Shown piece by piece: positions 8,289 through 17,158 of a stretch of DNA of 64,000 nt. The DNA comes from Marimonas arenosa. GTDB lineage: Bacteria > Pseudomonadota > Alphaproteobacteria > Rhodobacterales > Rhodobacteraceae. The position numbers were made by a program, and so were the translations under genes. Location of the stretch: contig NZ_JANHAX010000003.1 in assembly GCF_030848945.1 (NCBI RefSeq), positions 62,001 through 126,000 on the forward strand. The letters run 5' to 3'. The notes under the pieces were generated by a model. It was not told where the DNA came from. It made no database searches and was given only the letters and a program-made list of their open reading frames with translations. Every line of letters starts with the position of its first letter. Positions within the stretch are counted from its first letter, which is position 1.

Positions 8289-9680
8289 TCAGGTTTCGAA
8301 CGGCTTGTTCTGGCCCAGCGGCATGGCGCCTTCGCCGAAACGCGCGTCGATTTTAGCAATCGGCCAGCTAACCACGACCAAGGCGCCGCACCGCTCGGTG
8401 CACAGGGCATCGGCATTCTGCATATCGGCGCCATTGGCGAAGGTCAGATCGGCGCCCGTGCGTTCCAGCAGGGTCTTGGCGATGAACAACCCGAGACCCA
8501 TGCCCTCGTATGCCGGCCGTGCCGCCCGGTCCCGCTTGCTGCGGCGCATGAACGGATCGCCGATACGTCCGATCAGTTGTGTCGGATAGCCAGGGCCGTC
8601 GTCCTGGATGCGCACGGTGATCTTGCCTTTGGACCAGTCGGTGCCGACCCAGACATTTGCGTCGGCGAAGTCCACCGCGTTCTGGATCAGGTTGCGCAGC
8701 CCGTGCACGATCTCCGGCCGTCGCGCGATCATCGGCTGGGGCAGCTCGGTGCCCAGATGCGACATGGTTTCGAAATGGATTGTCTTGCCGCGGTCCATAT
8801 GCGGTGCGGCGGCCTCTTCCACTACCGTGATCAGCGGTGCCTTGTGCATGTAAAGGTCGTCTTTTCCGGCCTGGCCCATCGAGCGCAGGATATCGCGGCA
8901 ACGATCGGTTTCCTGGTTGATCAGAGCCGCATCTTCCAGAAGATCCGGCTGATCGGCCAGGTCTTCCATCAGTTCCGACGAGGTCAGCTTGATGGTCGCC
9001 AGCGGGGTCCCGAGCTCATGCGCCGCGGCCGCCACCACCCCGCTCAGGTCCGACAATTTCTGTTCGCGGGCCAGGGCCATTTGAGTCGCCTGCAGCGCTT
9101 CGGACATCGAATAGATTTCCGACGAAATCCACCGGGCATAGACCGCCAGGAACACCACCGCGATCACGATGGCCGCCCAGTTGCCGAAGACGAACAGTTC
9201 GCCGATCTGCAGGATGAAGCCTTCGGCAGTCCTTAGCGGTAGATGGAAGGTGGACAGAAGCGACACGATCAGGATCGCCGTTGCCCCCAGGAATACGGTG
9301 CTGCGAGTCGACAGAGCCGCGGCCGAGACGGTGACCGGCCCAACGATCAGAAGCGCGAACGGGTTGTTGAGGCCCCCGGACAGGTAGAGCAGCGCCGAAA
9401 GCTGCAGCAGGTCGAACAGAACCATCAGCAGGTTTTCGCGCTCCGAGAGCCGCTTGTTTTCGGGAAAGATGAACATCGCCACCAGGTTGGCGATCGCCGC
9501 TAGCCCGATCACAAGATAAAACAGACCGACCTCGAGATGCAGGCGGTAGTAGTGCTGCGCCACCATCAGCGCCGCGAACTGGCCGATAATCGCCGCCCAG
9601 CGCAGCCAGATCACGGTGCGCAGCCTGATCCAGTTACCGCGCTGCCGCTCTCCGATGAGGCTCATTGCCGCGTCTGCCAT
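8289..9680 (-). CDS. regB: RegB/PrrB redox-responsive sensor histidine kinase
   Basis: Membrane sensor kinase of about 463 residues that phosphorylates RegA under low-oxygen or reducing conditions. Six hydrophobic segments occupy roughly residues 25-185. The conserved quinone-sensing redox box GGLNNPF is at 102-108. The H box is HELGTPLATI (His221), and the redox-active cysteine of the family is present in DRCRDIL (Cys261). The ATP-binding boxes NLIQNAVDFA, DDGPGYP and GMGLGLFIAK follow. The start at 9680 has GAAGG seven bases upstream; an ATG at 9704 is possible but has no clear ribosome-binding site. The gene is divergent from senC-regA, as in Rhodobacter. Confidence 0.95.
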   Translation of the reverse strand: MADAAMSLIGERQRGNWIRLRTVIWLRWAAIIGQFAALMVAQHYYRLHLEVGLFYLVIGLAAIANLVAMFIFPENKRLSERENLLMVLFDLLQLSALLYLSGGLNNPFALLIVGPVTVSAAALSTRSTVFLGATAILIVSLLSTFHLPLRTAEGFILQIGELFVFGNWAAIVIAVVFLAVYARWISSEIYSMSEALQATQMALAREQKLSDLSGVVAAAAHELGTPLATIKLTSSELMEDLADQPDLLEDAALINQETDRCRDILRSMGQAGKDDLYMHKAPLITVVEEAAAPHMDRGKTIHFETMSHLGTELPQPMIARRPEIVHGLRNLIQNAVDFADANVWVGTDWSKGKITVRIQDDGPGYPTQLIGRIGDPFMRRSKRDRAARPAYEGMGLGLFIAKTLLERTGADLTFANGADMQNADALCTERCGALVVVSWPIAKIDARFGEGAMPLGQNKPFET

Positions 9681-9776
9681 CTGCGCGCCTTCGTCCAATT
9701 GCATCCCGTCCCACGATTGATAGATGTGACGCGAGGCCCGATCAATGGCAGGTTCAGCCCGCGAAAGGAGAATGCA

Positions 9777-10454
9777 GTGACGAAATACTATGCCTGGGGC
9801 GCCGTCGTTGCCGTTGTCCTGCTAATCGTGGCGATGGTGACGCTCACCATGGGCGGCTGGGGTCCGGATGACAAATATGCCCAATGCCGCACGACCCAGG
9901 CCGCCGGCGGCGTCGGATCGATCGGTGGGCCGTTCACCCTTGTCGATTTCAACGGCAAGACCGTGTCCAGCGAAGAGGTGATCGACCAGCCGTCGCTGCT
10001 TTATTTCGGCTACACCTTCTGCCCGGATGTCTGTCCGCTCGACAATTCGCGCAACGCCGAGGCGGTCGGGATTCTCGATCAACGCGGCAAGACGATCAAA
10101 CCGATCTTCATCTCGGTCGATCCGGACCGCGATACGCCCGAGATGCTGCGCAGTTTCACGGAAACCCTGGATTCGATCATCGATGGCGTGGATTCCGTCT
10201 CAGGCAACCTGGAAACGCCGCGCTATCTTGGCCTGACCGGCAGCCACGAACAGGTGGCCGCGGCCAGCCAGGCCTATCGTACCTACTACAAGAAGCAGGA
10301 GCCTGAAGAGGGCGACGAGGAATATTACCTGATCGACCATTCCACGTGGAGCTATCTTGTCTTTCCCGGTGAAGGGTTGGTCGGTCTTTTCAGGCGTGAC
10401 GAGACACCGGAACAGACGGCCGACCGGATCGGATGTTTCCTCGACGCGCGCTGA
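9777..10454 (+). CDS. senC: SenC/PrrC, SCO1-family copper chaperone
   Basis: Membrane-tethered thioredoxin-fold protein (225 residues) that delivers copper to cytochrome oxidase and is linked to RegB signalling. An N-terminal membrane helix (about residues 5-24) is followed by the CxxxC motif TFCPDVCP (Cys82, Cys86). The third copper ligand is probably His188 in YLIDHSTW. The start is GTG at 9777, preceded six bases upstream by AAAGGAG; an upstream extension reads into the divergent regB and was rejected. It lies directly before regA, the order known from purple bacteria. Confidence 0.93.
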   Translation: MTKYYAWGAVVAVVLLIVAMVTLTMGGWGPDDKYAQCRTTQAAGGVGSIGGPFTLVDFNGKTVSSEEVIDQPSLLYFGYTFCPDVCPLDNSRNAEAVGILDQRGKTIKPIFISVDPDRDTPEMLRSFTETLDSIIDGVDSVSGNLETPRYLGLTGSHEQVAAASQAYRTYYKKQEPEEGDEEYYLIDHSTWSYLVFPGEGLVGLFRRDETPEQTADRIGCFLDAR

Positions 10455-10533
10455 GTGTGCGCTTTGTTTGACGCAAGCCCAGACGCGGGATAAAACCGCT
10501 GGAAAGGATTGCGCGAACGGAGAGGAGTCCGGT

Positions 10534-11085
10534 TTGTCCGAAGAGCTCATGGAAATCGGTGAGGATAATTCGCTTCTCATCGTCGATGATGACGAGCCTT
10601 TCCTGCGTCGCTTGGCAAAAGCCATGGAAAAACGCGGGTTCGAAGTGGAAACCGCAAGCTCGGTTGCTGCCGGCAAGGCCATCGCGACTGCCCGGCCCCC
10701 GGCTTACGCGGTTTGCGACCTGCGGCTTGAGGATGGCAACGGGCTCGACGTGGTCGAAGTGCTGCGCGAGAAGCGCCCTGACTGCCGGGTCGTCGTGCTG
10801 ACAGGCTATGGCGCCATCGCCACCGCTGTCGCGGCGGTGAAAATTGGGGCGACCGACTATCTTTCGAAACCCGCCGATGCCAAGGACATCACGAATGCCC
10901 TGTTGGCAGGTGAAAACGAGTTGCCACCGCCGCCGGAAAACCCAATGAGCGCCGATCGTGTGCGCTGGGAGCATATCCAGCGGGTTTACGAGCTGTGCGA
11001 CCGCAACGTGTCCGAGACAGCGCGGCGGCTCAACATGCATCGCCGGACACTGCAACGGATCTTGGCCAAACGCAGCCCGCGTTAG
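10534..11085 (+). CDS. regA: RegA/PrrA redox response regulator
   Basis: Two-domain response regulator (183 residues) controlling energy-metabolism genes in response to redox state. The receiver domain shows the acidic pocket IVDDD (residues 16-20), phospho-acceptor Asp62 in CDLRLEDG, and the lysine in YLSKPAD. A proline hinge (ELPPPPENP) leads to a Fis-type helix-turn-helix, NVSETARRLNMHRRTLQRIL, which is nearly invariant in this family. The preferred start is TTG at 10534 because AGGAG lies six bases upstream; the internal ATG at 10549 is a weaker alternative. It is probably cotranscribed with senC. Confidence 0.95.
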   Translation: MSEELMEIGEDNSLLIVDDDEPFLRRLAKAMEKRGFEVETASSVAAGKAIATARPPAYAVCDLRLEDGNGLDVVEVLREKRPDCRVVVLTGYGAIATAVAAVKIGATDYLSKPADAKDITNALLAGENELPPPPENPMSADRVRWEHIQRVYELCDRNVSETARRLNMHRRTLQRILAKRSPR

Positions 11086-11097
11086 CGGCCGGGTACC

Positions 11098-11118
11098 ATC
11101 CCGCGACCGGCGCGGGAT
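11098..11118 (+). terminator. Hairpin after regA, possible terminator
   Basis: A perfect 8-base-pair inverted repeat (ATCCCGCG / CGCGGGAT with a 5-base loop) begins 13 bases after the regA stop. There is no T-run, so it may be a Rho-assisted end or an RNA-stabilising hairpin rather than a classic intrinsic terminator. Confidence 0.4.
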
Positions 11119-11185
11119 CCGGCAGAGGATGCACCCGGTCGGTCACGACCCTGCCGCGCTATCATTGAGCGCGACGAGAAAGCCG

Positions 11186-11674
11186 CTACCCCAGGTCGTA
11201 GCGCTTGAAGACCTGGTTCGCCGTTTTGCCGTTGATCAGAGACACATTCCCGGGCCGCTTCCAGTCCTCAAACCCGCGTGACTGGTAATAGGCGAGACCT
11301 CCGGCGTTGTCCGCACGGATTGCGGCGTTGATCCATTCATAGCCCAGGGCCCGGGCGGCGGATTTCGTTGCCTCGAACAGTTGCGAGCCGATCCCCAGCT
11401 GGGTTTGTCCCGGCTTGACGAAGGTGGCGATGTCGCATGCATCCGTCGGCAGGTCGTCACGCGGGCCGATCCATTGGAACCCCAAAAGCGCGCCACCTTC
11501 GTCCTCGGCCACGTGCCAGGCTCCGCGCACACCGTCACCGGCCATCCAGTCTGACAGGAGTTCGGCCGAAACAGTCTCTGATAGAGCCGTGGTGCCGCCT
11601 TTTTCGATAATCGCGTTCAGTAGCTCGGCCATAGCCCGCGTGTCGGCAGGGGCCGCACGGCGGACATGGATCAT
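11186..11674 (-). CDS. GNAT-family N-acetyltransferase
   Basis: A 162-residue acetyltransferase (MIHVRRAAPADTRAMAELL...) of the GNAT fold. The acetyl-CoA binding region is around QTQLGIGSQLFEATKSAARA. The C-terminal NAGGLAYYQSRGFED is the usual beta-bulge/YxxxGF segment. Substrate unknown. The ATG at 11674 overlaps the stop of the HD-hydrolase gene in ATGA, so the two are translationally coupled; a much longer open frame to 12052 is an out-of-frame read of the hydrolase and was rejected. Confidence 0.85.
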   Translation of the reverse strand: MIHVRRAAPADTRAMAELLNAIIEKGGTTALSETVSAELLSDWMAGDGVRGAWHVAEDEGGALLGFQWIGPRDDLPTDACDIATFVKPGQTQLGIGSQLFEATKSAARALGYEWINAAIRADNAGGLAYYQSRGFEDWKRPGNVSLINGKTANQVFKRYDLG

Positions 11675-12285
11675 CGTGCCGGTCCCATTTCGGCCAGAAG
11701 CGCCTCGTGTCGGGTGGTGAAATCGCGCCGCACTTCGACCGGCGGACGCAGATGGATGTCGAGTCCTTCGGTCAGCCGCGGATCGGGCTTGCCGAAGAAC
11801 TTGTCGGCCTCGGCCCTGGTGAATCCTGCGATCTGTGTTGCCTCCATCCAGGCCGAGACCCGGTCGGCCGCCTTGATCTTCTTCTTCACCGCCACCGGTA
11901 CCGCCGCCGGCAGACCGAAGCGGATATGGATCGCCGCACTCAACCGTTCGTCGAGCGCGCCATAGCCTGGTCCCACTGCTGCTTTCACCGGCGAAATCAT
12001 GTCGCCGATCACGTATTCCGGGGCGTCGTGCAGCAGTGCCGCCAACCGCCATTTCGCCGCCGATCTCGGCTCTAACCTTGCAAAAATCGCCTCAACAAGC
12101 AGTGAATGCTCAGCCACCGAATATGGCCAGTCGCCATAGGTTTGCCCGTTCCAGCGCGCCACGAAGGCGAGGCCGTGGGCGATGTCCTCGATTTCGATAT
12201 CCATCGGCGTGGGATCGAGCAGGTCAAGCCGCCGTCCCGACAACATTCGTTGCCACGCACGGGGTGGGGAAGATCTACCGGCCAT
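11671..12285 (-). CDS. HD-domain phosphohydrolase, YfbR-like
   Basis: A 204-residue HD-superfamily protein. The metal-binding residues appear as AEHSLLVE, LLHDAPEYVIGD and the later KAADRVSAW, the pattern seen in YfbR-type 5'-deoxynucleotidases. The role is probably nucleotide or nucleoside-monophosphate hydrolysis, but the substrate cannot be read from the sequence. It is the first gene of a two-gene operon with the GNAT acetyltransferase. Confidence 0.85.
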   Translation of the reverse strand: MAGRSSPPRAWQRMLSGRRLDLLDPTPMDIEIEDIAHGLAFVARWNGQTYGDWPYSVAEHSLLVEAIFARLEPRSAAKWRLAALLHDAPEYVIGDMISPVKAAVGPGYGALDERLSAAIHIRFGLPAAVPVAVKKKIKAADRVSAWMEATQIAGFTRAEADKFFGKPDPRLTEGLDIHLRPPVEVRRDFTTRHEALLAEMGPAR

Positions 12286-12454
12286 TTTCCGCCATCCGTT
12301 AAGCTTGCCTCAGTTTTGCCACAATTCCGGCATGGGAAGACCACATTCCAGGCGCAGGTTCAACATGATCGGATCGCCAGCTGCCGGTGGTGACGTGCAA
12401 AAACATAATGAAGCCATATGCACAGCACCAAGATCCCAACAACAAGAAACAGTC

Positions 12455-12489
12455 GGGCGCGCCGGTCCATCCCTCCAGCCGGCGCGCCC
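12455..12489 (+). other. GC-rich hairpin in leader of small secreted protein gene
   Basis: An 11-base inverted repeat GGGCGCGCCGG / CCGGCGCGCCC encloses a 13-base loop and ends 17 bases before the ribosome-binding site of the gene at 12520. It could be an attenuator, an RNA-stability element or a protein site. No T-run follows, so it is not an obvious terminator. Confidence 0.45.
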
Positions 12490-12519
12490 CTGACAAACCG
12501 AGCAGCAAAGGGGAAAACG

Positions 12520-12825
12520 ATGTTCAAGCGTCTGATCGCTGTTGGGCTTGGCCTTGGTGCGCTGGTTACCTCATTCCCGGCCCACGCCGAGGACTGCGCC
12601 GCCCGCGCGCATGTCGTGTCGCGCCTGCAACATGACTACGCCGAACAATTGACCGCCGGCGGGCTTCACGACACCGCCACCATGATCGAGGTCTGGGCCT
12701 CTCCCGAAACCGGAACCTTCACCGTGATCACCACCAGGGCCGACGGGATGAGCTGCATCCTGGCGACCGGCACGGACTGGATCGAACGTGGACCGGACGC
12801 GATGCGCCCAGGCATCGAGGGCTGA
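12520..12825 (+). CDS. Small secreted protein of unknown function
   Basis: A 101-residue protein with a clear signal peptide (MFKRLIAVGLGLGALVTSFPAHA, cleavage before EDC). The mature part has two cysteines (ECD region and SCILATGTDW) that could form one disulfide. AAAGGGG sits six bases before the ATG. I do not recognise a named family. It converges with a decayed secreted-protein gene. Confidence 0.75.
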   Translation: MFKRLIAVGLGLGALVTSFPAHAEDCAARAHVVSRLQHDYAEQLTAGGLHDTATMIEVWASPETGTFTVITTRADGMSCILATGTDWIERGPDAMRPGIEG

Positions 12826-12843
12826 CCACTCGCGGCAGGCGGC

Positions 12844-13710
12844 TCATTCGTAGAAGCAGATGACTTTGCCGAAACCGGGAGAGGTGCTCATGTTCGCTTC
12901 GAACATTGGTAGTTTCTGCGATCCCGAGGAGATATCCGGCAGCGTGTAGGAGCACGAATTCGAGTGCGACGACTGATCCGGTGCAAGGGTCGAGCCGTGC
13001 TAGGAAAAGCCAATATTCATCCGCTCGGCGCACGCGGTCTCGCCGAACCGCAGCCCGCTTAGGCTGATCGCGGCCAATGCATCCCGGCCAGCATCTGGAA
13101 TCGGTGTGCCCTGGACGTTCAGTCCGATATCGATTTTCTGACCTGATCAAATAATTTCCGGCGGAGCGGTCCAGGCAATGGTGTAGCTGGTCTGATGACC
13201 GTAAAAGTCGCCGCTAGGGGTGACGCTGTGTGCACCGGCACCTTAGGAGATTTTGGCTTTCTCGCCCAGAACATACAGCCGATCGACGCCGGCAAACTGC
13301 ATGCAGCGATCCGGATCGAAGGCTGTTTGTGTGACCGGTTGGGTCGAAAGACCTGCGGTATCGGATCCGGAAGTCGCGCCGGACGATGCGGAGCCGTCTG
13401 CCGATCCCTGCGACTGTGCGGCCATGTTTTGCAGATCGGAAATGTCCGCCTCGAGCCTGCGCCATTCCGCCAGAAGCAGGATGATCCTTTAGGCAGGTTC
13501 GGCCTTTTGCCGCGTCGCGAGATAGTTCGTAAATCCGCCGCGCTCTCCGGCCTTGGGGATCTGGACGAGAAAGGCCCGCCCCTTGGCCAGCCGGTCGCGC
13601 ATCGACTGGATCAGGCCATCGCAGTCGGATGCCTCCGCAGACCCATCGAATCCGAACCGCGCCATGGCCATGGCGATGCACAGGGCTGAAAACCGTTGAA
13701 GCGTCTGCAC
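12844..13710 (-). pseudogene. Decayed secreted-protein gene with four in-frame stops
   Basis: One continuous minus-strand frame of 289 codons starts with GTG at 13710 (GGAAGGG just upstream). It begins with a signal-peptide-like N-terminus (MQTLQRFSALCIAMAMARF...) and ends with KVICFYE and TGA at 12844. It contains nonsense codons at 13489-13491 (TAA), 13243-13245 (TAA), 13147-13149 (TGA) and 13000-13002 (TAG). Protein-like sequence continues in the same frame after every stop, and no frameshift is needed. Fragments include LAEWRRLEADISDLQNM, TAFDPDRCMQFAGVD and GDFYGHQTSYTIAW. The product family was not recognised. Use of all three stop codons argues for decay rather than recoding. Confidence 0.75.
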
Positions 13711-13897
13711 TGAACCCTTCCGCTCTTCCGTGACGCAGACCGGTCCGAATGGATGAACTTCAAGGACAACAGCACTCATTGGTTTGTGTCACAAGGCGCG
13801 ACGCAACGGACGCTCGGATCTGGCAGTGAGCGACATTGCCTGATCTGTTCCGGAATGATAACCCGCGGGCAACAGGACTTTCACGGAGGCACCCGAG

Positions 13898-15292
13898 GTG
13901 ACCCAGGACTATATCGTCAAAGACATCAACCTGGCCGAGTTCGGCCGAAAGGAAATCGCCATTGCCGAAACGGAAATGCCCGGCCTGATGGCGCTGCGGG
14001 AAGAATACGGCGATGCGCAACCGCTCAAAGGGGCGCGGATCGCCGGATCTCTCCACATGACCATTCAGACCGCTGTTCTGATCGACACGCTGGTGGCGCT
14101 GGGGGCCGACGTGCGCTGGGCTTCGTGCAACATCTTCTCGACCCAGGACCATGCCGCTGCCGCCATTGCTACCGGCGGTACGCCGGTCTTCGCCATCAAG
14201 GGCGAAACGCTCGAGGAATACTGGGACTATGCCGACCGCATCTTCCAGTTCGAGGAAGGTGGCTGTAACATGATCCTCGACGATGGCGGCGATGCGACGC
14301 TTTACATTCTGATGGGCGCGCGGGTCGAGGAAGGGGAAACCGATCTGATCGAGACCCCGCAGTCCGAAGAAGAGGTGGCTCTCTTCGCCCAGATCAAGAA
14401 GCGGATGAAAGAAAGCCCGGGCTGGTTTGTCAAACAGCGCCACATGATCAAAGGCGTCTCCGAGGAAACCACCACCGGCGTGCATCGTCTCTACAAGATG
14501 ATGGAAAAAGGCCACCTGCCGTTCCCGGCGATCAACGTGAACGACAGTGTCACCAAATCGAAATTCGACAACAAATACGGCTGCAAGGAAAGCCTGGTCG
14601 ACGGCATCCGCCGCGCCACCGACACGATGATGGCCGGCAAGGTCGCCGTGGTCTGCGGCTATGGCGATGTCGGCAAAGGTTCGGCCGCTTCGCTGCGGGG
14701 TGCCGGCGCCCGGGTGAAAGTGACCGAGATCGACCCGATTTGCGCCCTGCAGGCGGCGATGGACGGCTTCGAAGTTGTCACGCTGGAAGACGTGGTCTCG
14801 ACGGCGGACATCTTCATCACCACCACCGGCAACCGCGACGTGATCCGCATCGAACACATGCGTGAGATGAAGGACATGGCGATCGTCGGCAACATCGGCC
14901 ATTTCGACAACGAAATTCAGGTGGCGGCGCTGAAGAACCACAAATGGACCAACATCAAGGACCAGGTGGACATGATCGAAATGCCGTCGGGCAGCCGGAT
15001 CATCCTGCTCAGCGAAGGCCGTTTGCTGAACCTCGGCAACGCCACCGGTCACCCCAGCTTCGTCATGTCGGCCTCGTTCACCAACCAGGTGCTGGCCCAG
15101 ATCGAGCTGTGGCAGAAGGGTGAGGACTACCAGAACGAGGTCTACGTGCTGCCCAAACACCTTGATGAAAAGGTCGCCAAGCTGCACCTCGACCGCATCG
15201 GCGTCAAGCTGAGCCAGCTGAGCCAAGAGCAGGCGGACTACATCGGCGTGAAGCAAGACGGGCCGTTCAAGCCCGAGCATTACCGGTACTGA
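13898..15292 (+). CDS. ahcY: Adenosylhomocysteinase (SAH hydrolase)
   Basis: Hydrolyses S-adenosylhomocysteine to adenosine and homocysteine, relieving product inhibition of methyltransferases. The protein is 464 residues, the usual length for the bacterial form with its insert. The NAD-binding motif [15 protein letters not shown] is present, as is the conserved C-terminus ending KPEHYRY. The start is GTG at 13898, with ACGGAGG eight bases upstream. In Rhodobacter it lies close to regA, and here a few unrelated genes separate them. I saw no SAH riboswitch in the leader. Confidence 0.97.
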   Translation: MTQDYIVKDINLAEFGRKEIAIAETEMPGLMALREEYGDAQPLKGARIAGSLHMTIQTAVLIDTLVALGADVRWASCNIFSTQDHAAAAIATGGTPVFAIKGETLEEYWDYADRIFQFEEGGCNMILDDGGDATLYILMGARVEEGETDLIETPQSEEEVALFAQIKKRMKESPGWFVKQRHMIKGVSEETTTGVHRLYKMMEKGHLPFPAINVNDSVTKSKFDNKYGCKESLVDGIRRATDTMMAGKVAVVCGYGDVGKGSAASLRGAGARVKVTEIDPICALQAAMDGFEVVTLEDVVSTADIFITTTGNRDVIRIEHMREMKDMAIVGNIGHFDNEIQVAALKNHKWTNIKDQVDMIEMPSGSRIILLSEGRLLNLGNATGHPSFVMSASFTNQVLAQIELWQKGEDYQNEVYVLPKHLDEKVAKLHLDRIGVKLSQLSQEQADYIGVKQDGPFKPEHYRY

Positions 15293-15320
15293 CTTCCGCG
15301 ATCGCGCTCCGGGAATTTCG

Positions 15321-15354
15321 CCGCCGTCCTGAAATTCAGGGCGGCGGTTTTCTT
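15321..15354 (+). terminator. Intrinsic terminator after ahcY
   Basis: CCGCC...TCCTGA and TCAGG...GGCGG form a long stem with a 3-base loop, followed by a T-rich stretch. It begins 28 bases after the ahcY stop and runs up to the stop of the convergent thioredoxin-like gene. Confidence 0.8.
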
Positions 15355-15599
15355 TATCTCGCGTCGCTTAGCCAGCCCTCAAGCGCAGCGTCATCCGGCA
15401 GTCCGCCAGCGTGCACGAGCTTGCCATTGATCGAAATGCCCGGCGTAGAAACCACGCCGGCCATGGCGATGGCGGCATAATCAGTCACCTTCTCTACCGA
15501 CACCTCGGCGCCCAGCTTTGCCGCAGCGTCGGCGACCATCTGCGCGGTGGTATCGCAGCGTTTGCATCCGGGGCCGTAGACTTTCACATCGATGGTCAT
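15354..15599 (-). CDS. Small thioredoxin-like redox protein
   Basis: An 81-residue protein with the active-site pattern YGPGCKRCDTT (CxxC at residues 12-15) and the cis-proline region VVSTPGISINGK. It belongs to the small redox-active disulfide family (TIGR00412 type) that often accompanies DUF318/ArsP-like permeases. It is the last gene of an operon with an ArsR repressor and such a permease. It probably reduces or hands over a thiol-reactive substrate or the permease itself; this role is inference. Confidence 0.85.
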   Translation of the reverse strand: MTIDVKVYGPGCKRCDTTAQMVADAAAKLGAEVSVEKVTDYAAIAMAGVVSTPGISINGKLVHAGGLPDDAALEGWLSDAR

Positions 15600-15610
15600 G
15601 GAGCGTCCTT

Positions 15611-16663
15611 TCAGAAAAGCAGGTTGAACAGGAACCCGACGCACAGAATGCCCGAACCGACCACGCCGATGAAAACGGCGATCAGGCGGAAGGTCAGCAC
15701 CTTGCGCAGGATGATCATCTCGGGCAGCGATAACGCGATCACCGACATCATGAAGGCCAGCGTCGTGCCCAGCGCGGCACCTTTGCCCAGCAGTGCTTCG
15801 ACGATCGGAATGACCCCCGCCGCGTTGGTGTACATCGGAATTCCCAGCACCACGGCCGCCGGCACCGACCACCACGCGTCCGTTCCCATGATCCGTGCCA
15901 TCAGGTCGGCGGGAACATAGCCGTGGATCAAGGCACCTATGCCGATGCCCAGCATCACCCAGATCCAGACTTTCGCGACAATGTCGCGCACCGCTTCCGT
16001 GGCCATTTCATAGCGATCAGGCCAGGTTAGAGACTGTTCCGGTAGCTCCGTCACTGTGCCGGACTGAATATCCCTGACCCAATCCTGCAACCAGCCTTCC
16101 AGCCGAAACCGGCCAATCACCCAGCCGGCAACTATCGCCAGAGCAAGACCGAATCCAAGATAGGTCAGCGCCACCTTCCATCCGAGCAGACCAAACAACA
16201 GCCCCAGCGCCACCTCGTTGACCATCGGCGCCGCGATCAGGAAAGAGAAGGTCACGCCCAATGGCACGCCGGCGGAAACAAACCCGATGAACAGCGGCAC
16301 CGCCGAGCAGGAACAGAACGGCGTCACCACGCCGAGCCCCGCGGCCATCACGTTGCCCGCCCCCTCGACCCGGCCAGACAGAAGCGCCCGGGTCCGCTCA
16401 GGAGAGAAAAAGCTGCGCACCAGGCCCATCGCGAACACGATGAGGGTCAGCAACATCATGACTTTCGGCACGTCATAGAAGAAGAACGCCAGTGCTTCGC
16501 CGGCGTGGCTTTGACGGTCGACCGGCAGCAGAGCGACCAGCCATTCCGAGATCGGGATCAATTGACGGTATACCAGCCACCAGACAACCAACGCCGCCGC
16601 CAATCCCAGTGTCTGGACCATACCGGACCGGCGAACCGGAGGGAGTTCGGTTTGAGTGCTCAT
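15611..16663 (-). CDS. Permease of the DUF318/ArsP family
   Basis: A 350-residue integral membrane protein with about eight hydrophobic segments. The family signature TPFCSCSAVPLFIGFVSAGV contains the paired cysteines, and a related loop (GIPMYTNAAGVIPIVEAL) occurs in the second half. Family members include exporters of organoarsenicals. The ATG at 16663 overlaps the arsR stop (ATGA). Control by the upstream ArsR repressor is implied by operon order and by an inverted repeat at 16966-16991. Substrate uncertain. Confidence 0.88.
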   Translation of the reverse strand: MSTQTELPPVRRSGMVQTLGLAAALVVWWLVYRQLIPISEWLVALLPVDRQSHAGEALAFFFYDVPKVMMLLTLIVFAMGLVRSFFSPERTRALLSGRVEGAGNVMAAGLGVVTPFCSCSAVPLFIGFVSAGVPLGVTFSFLIAAPMVNEVALGLLFGLLGWKVALTYLGFGLALAIVAGWVIGRFRLEGWLQDWVRDIQSGTVTELPEQSLTWPDRYEMATEAVRDIVAKVWIWVMLGIGIGALIHGYVPADLMARIMGTDAWWSVPAAVVLGIPMYTNAAGVIPIVEALLGKGAALGTTLAFMMSVIALSLPEMIILRKVLTFRLIAVFIGVVGSGILCVGFLFNLLF

Positions 16664-16950
16664 GCAGCCTTGCCCATATCTTCGGAGTCTACCGCCAGCA
16701 CGGCATCGAGCACTGCGCGGATTTCCGGTGACAGATCGGGATCGAGGCGATAGCGAACCCATTGCGCATCGCGCCTGTCGCGCACCAGCCCGGCATTGCG
16801 CAGCACCGCCATATGCCGGGACATGCGTGATTGCGTCGCGTTCAGATGTGCCATCAATTCACAGACACAATGTTCACCGCCATCCGCCAGAAGCCGCACG
16901 GCTCCAAGGCGAGTCGGTTCGGCCAGGGCGGCGAGAATGGAAAGCACCAA
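16660..16950 (-). CDS. ArsR-family metalloregulator
   Basis: A 96-residue winged-helix repressor. The metal-binding-type box reads HCVCELMAHLNATQSRMSRH, with the recognition helix following and a wing ending WVRYRLDPD. It heads the operon with the DUF318 permease and the thioredoxin-like protein. Release from DNA on binding thiophilic metal or metalloid by the CVC cysteines is the family mode of action. It is probably autoregulated through the palindrome just upstream of its start. Confidence 0.9.
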   Translation of the reverse strand: MVLSILAALAEPTRLGAVRLLADGGEHCVCELMAHLNATQSRMSRHMAVLRNAGLVRDRRDAQWVRYRLDPDLSPEIRAVLDAVLAVDSEDMGKAA

Positions 16951-16965
16951 GGGATGTCTCCTTTC

Positions 16966-16991
16966 CGCTTATGCGTATAGGCGCATGAGCG
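16966..16991 (-). promoter_or_regulatory. Probable ArsR operator
   Basis: An inverted repeat CGCT-T-ATGCG / CGCAT-G-AGCG with a 6-base centre (TATAGG) lies 15 bases upstream of the arsR start codon. The position and symmetry fit an autoregulatory operator. Confidence 0.6.
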
Positions 16992-17158
16992 GACATGACA
17001 CGAGGCGTTTTGACGCGCGCCGAAAGTGGCACGATCAGAAGGGGAAACCGCGGCAAGTTTTCCCTTTGTGCCTGCAGAATCAGGCGCTAGTCTTTGCCAA
17101 GCGCCGGATGGGGCTTTTTGTTAACGGGCGGAAACGCCAGACAGGTAGGAGAACACAC

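Noticed and set aside
11675..12052. N-terminal extension of the GNAT protein
   Set aside because: It is an out-of-frame read of the HD hydrolase gene; the ATGA overlap marks the true start at 11674.
12844..13710. Stop-codon recoding or readthrough in the interrupted frame
   Set aside because: All three stop codons occur, with no SECIS/PYLIS-like or other recoding signal seen; ordinary decay is simpler.
13780..13897. Possible SAH riboswitch in the ahcY leader
   Set aside because: The conserved core sequences of the SAH riboswitch were not found, and the leader is short.
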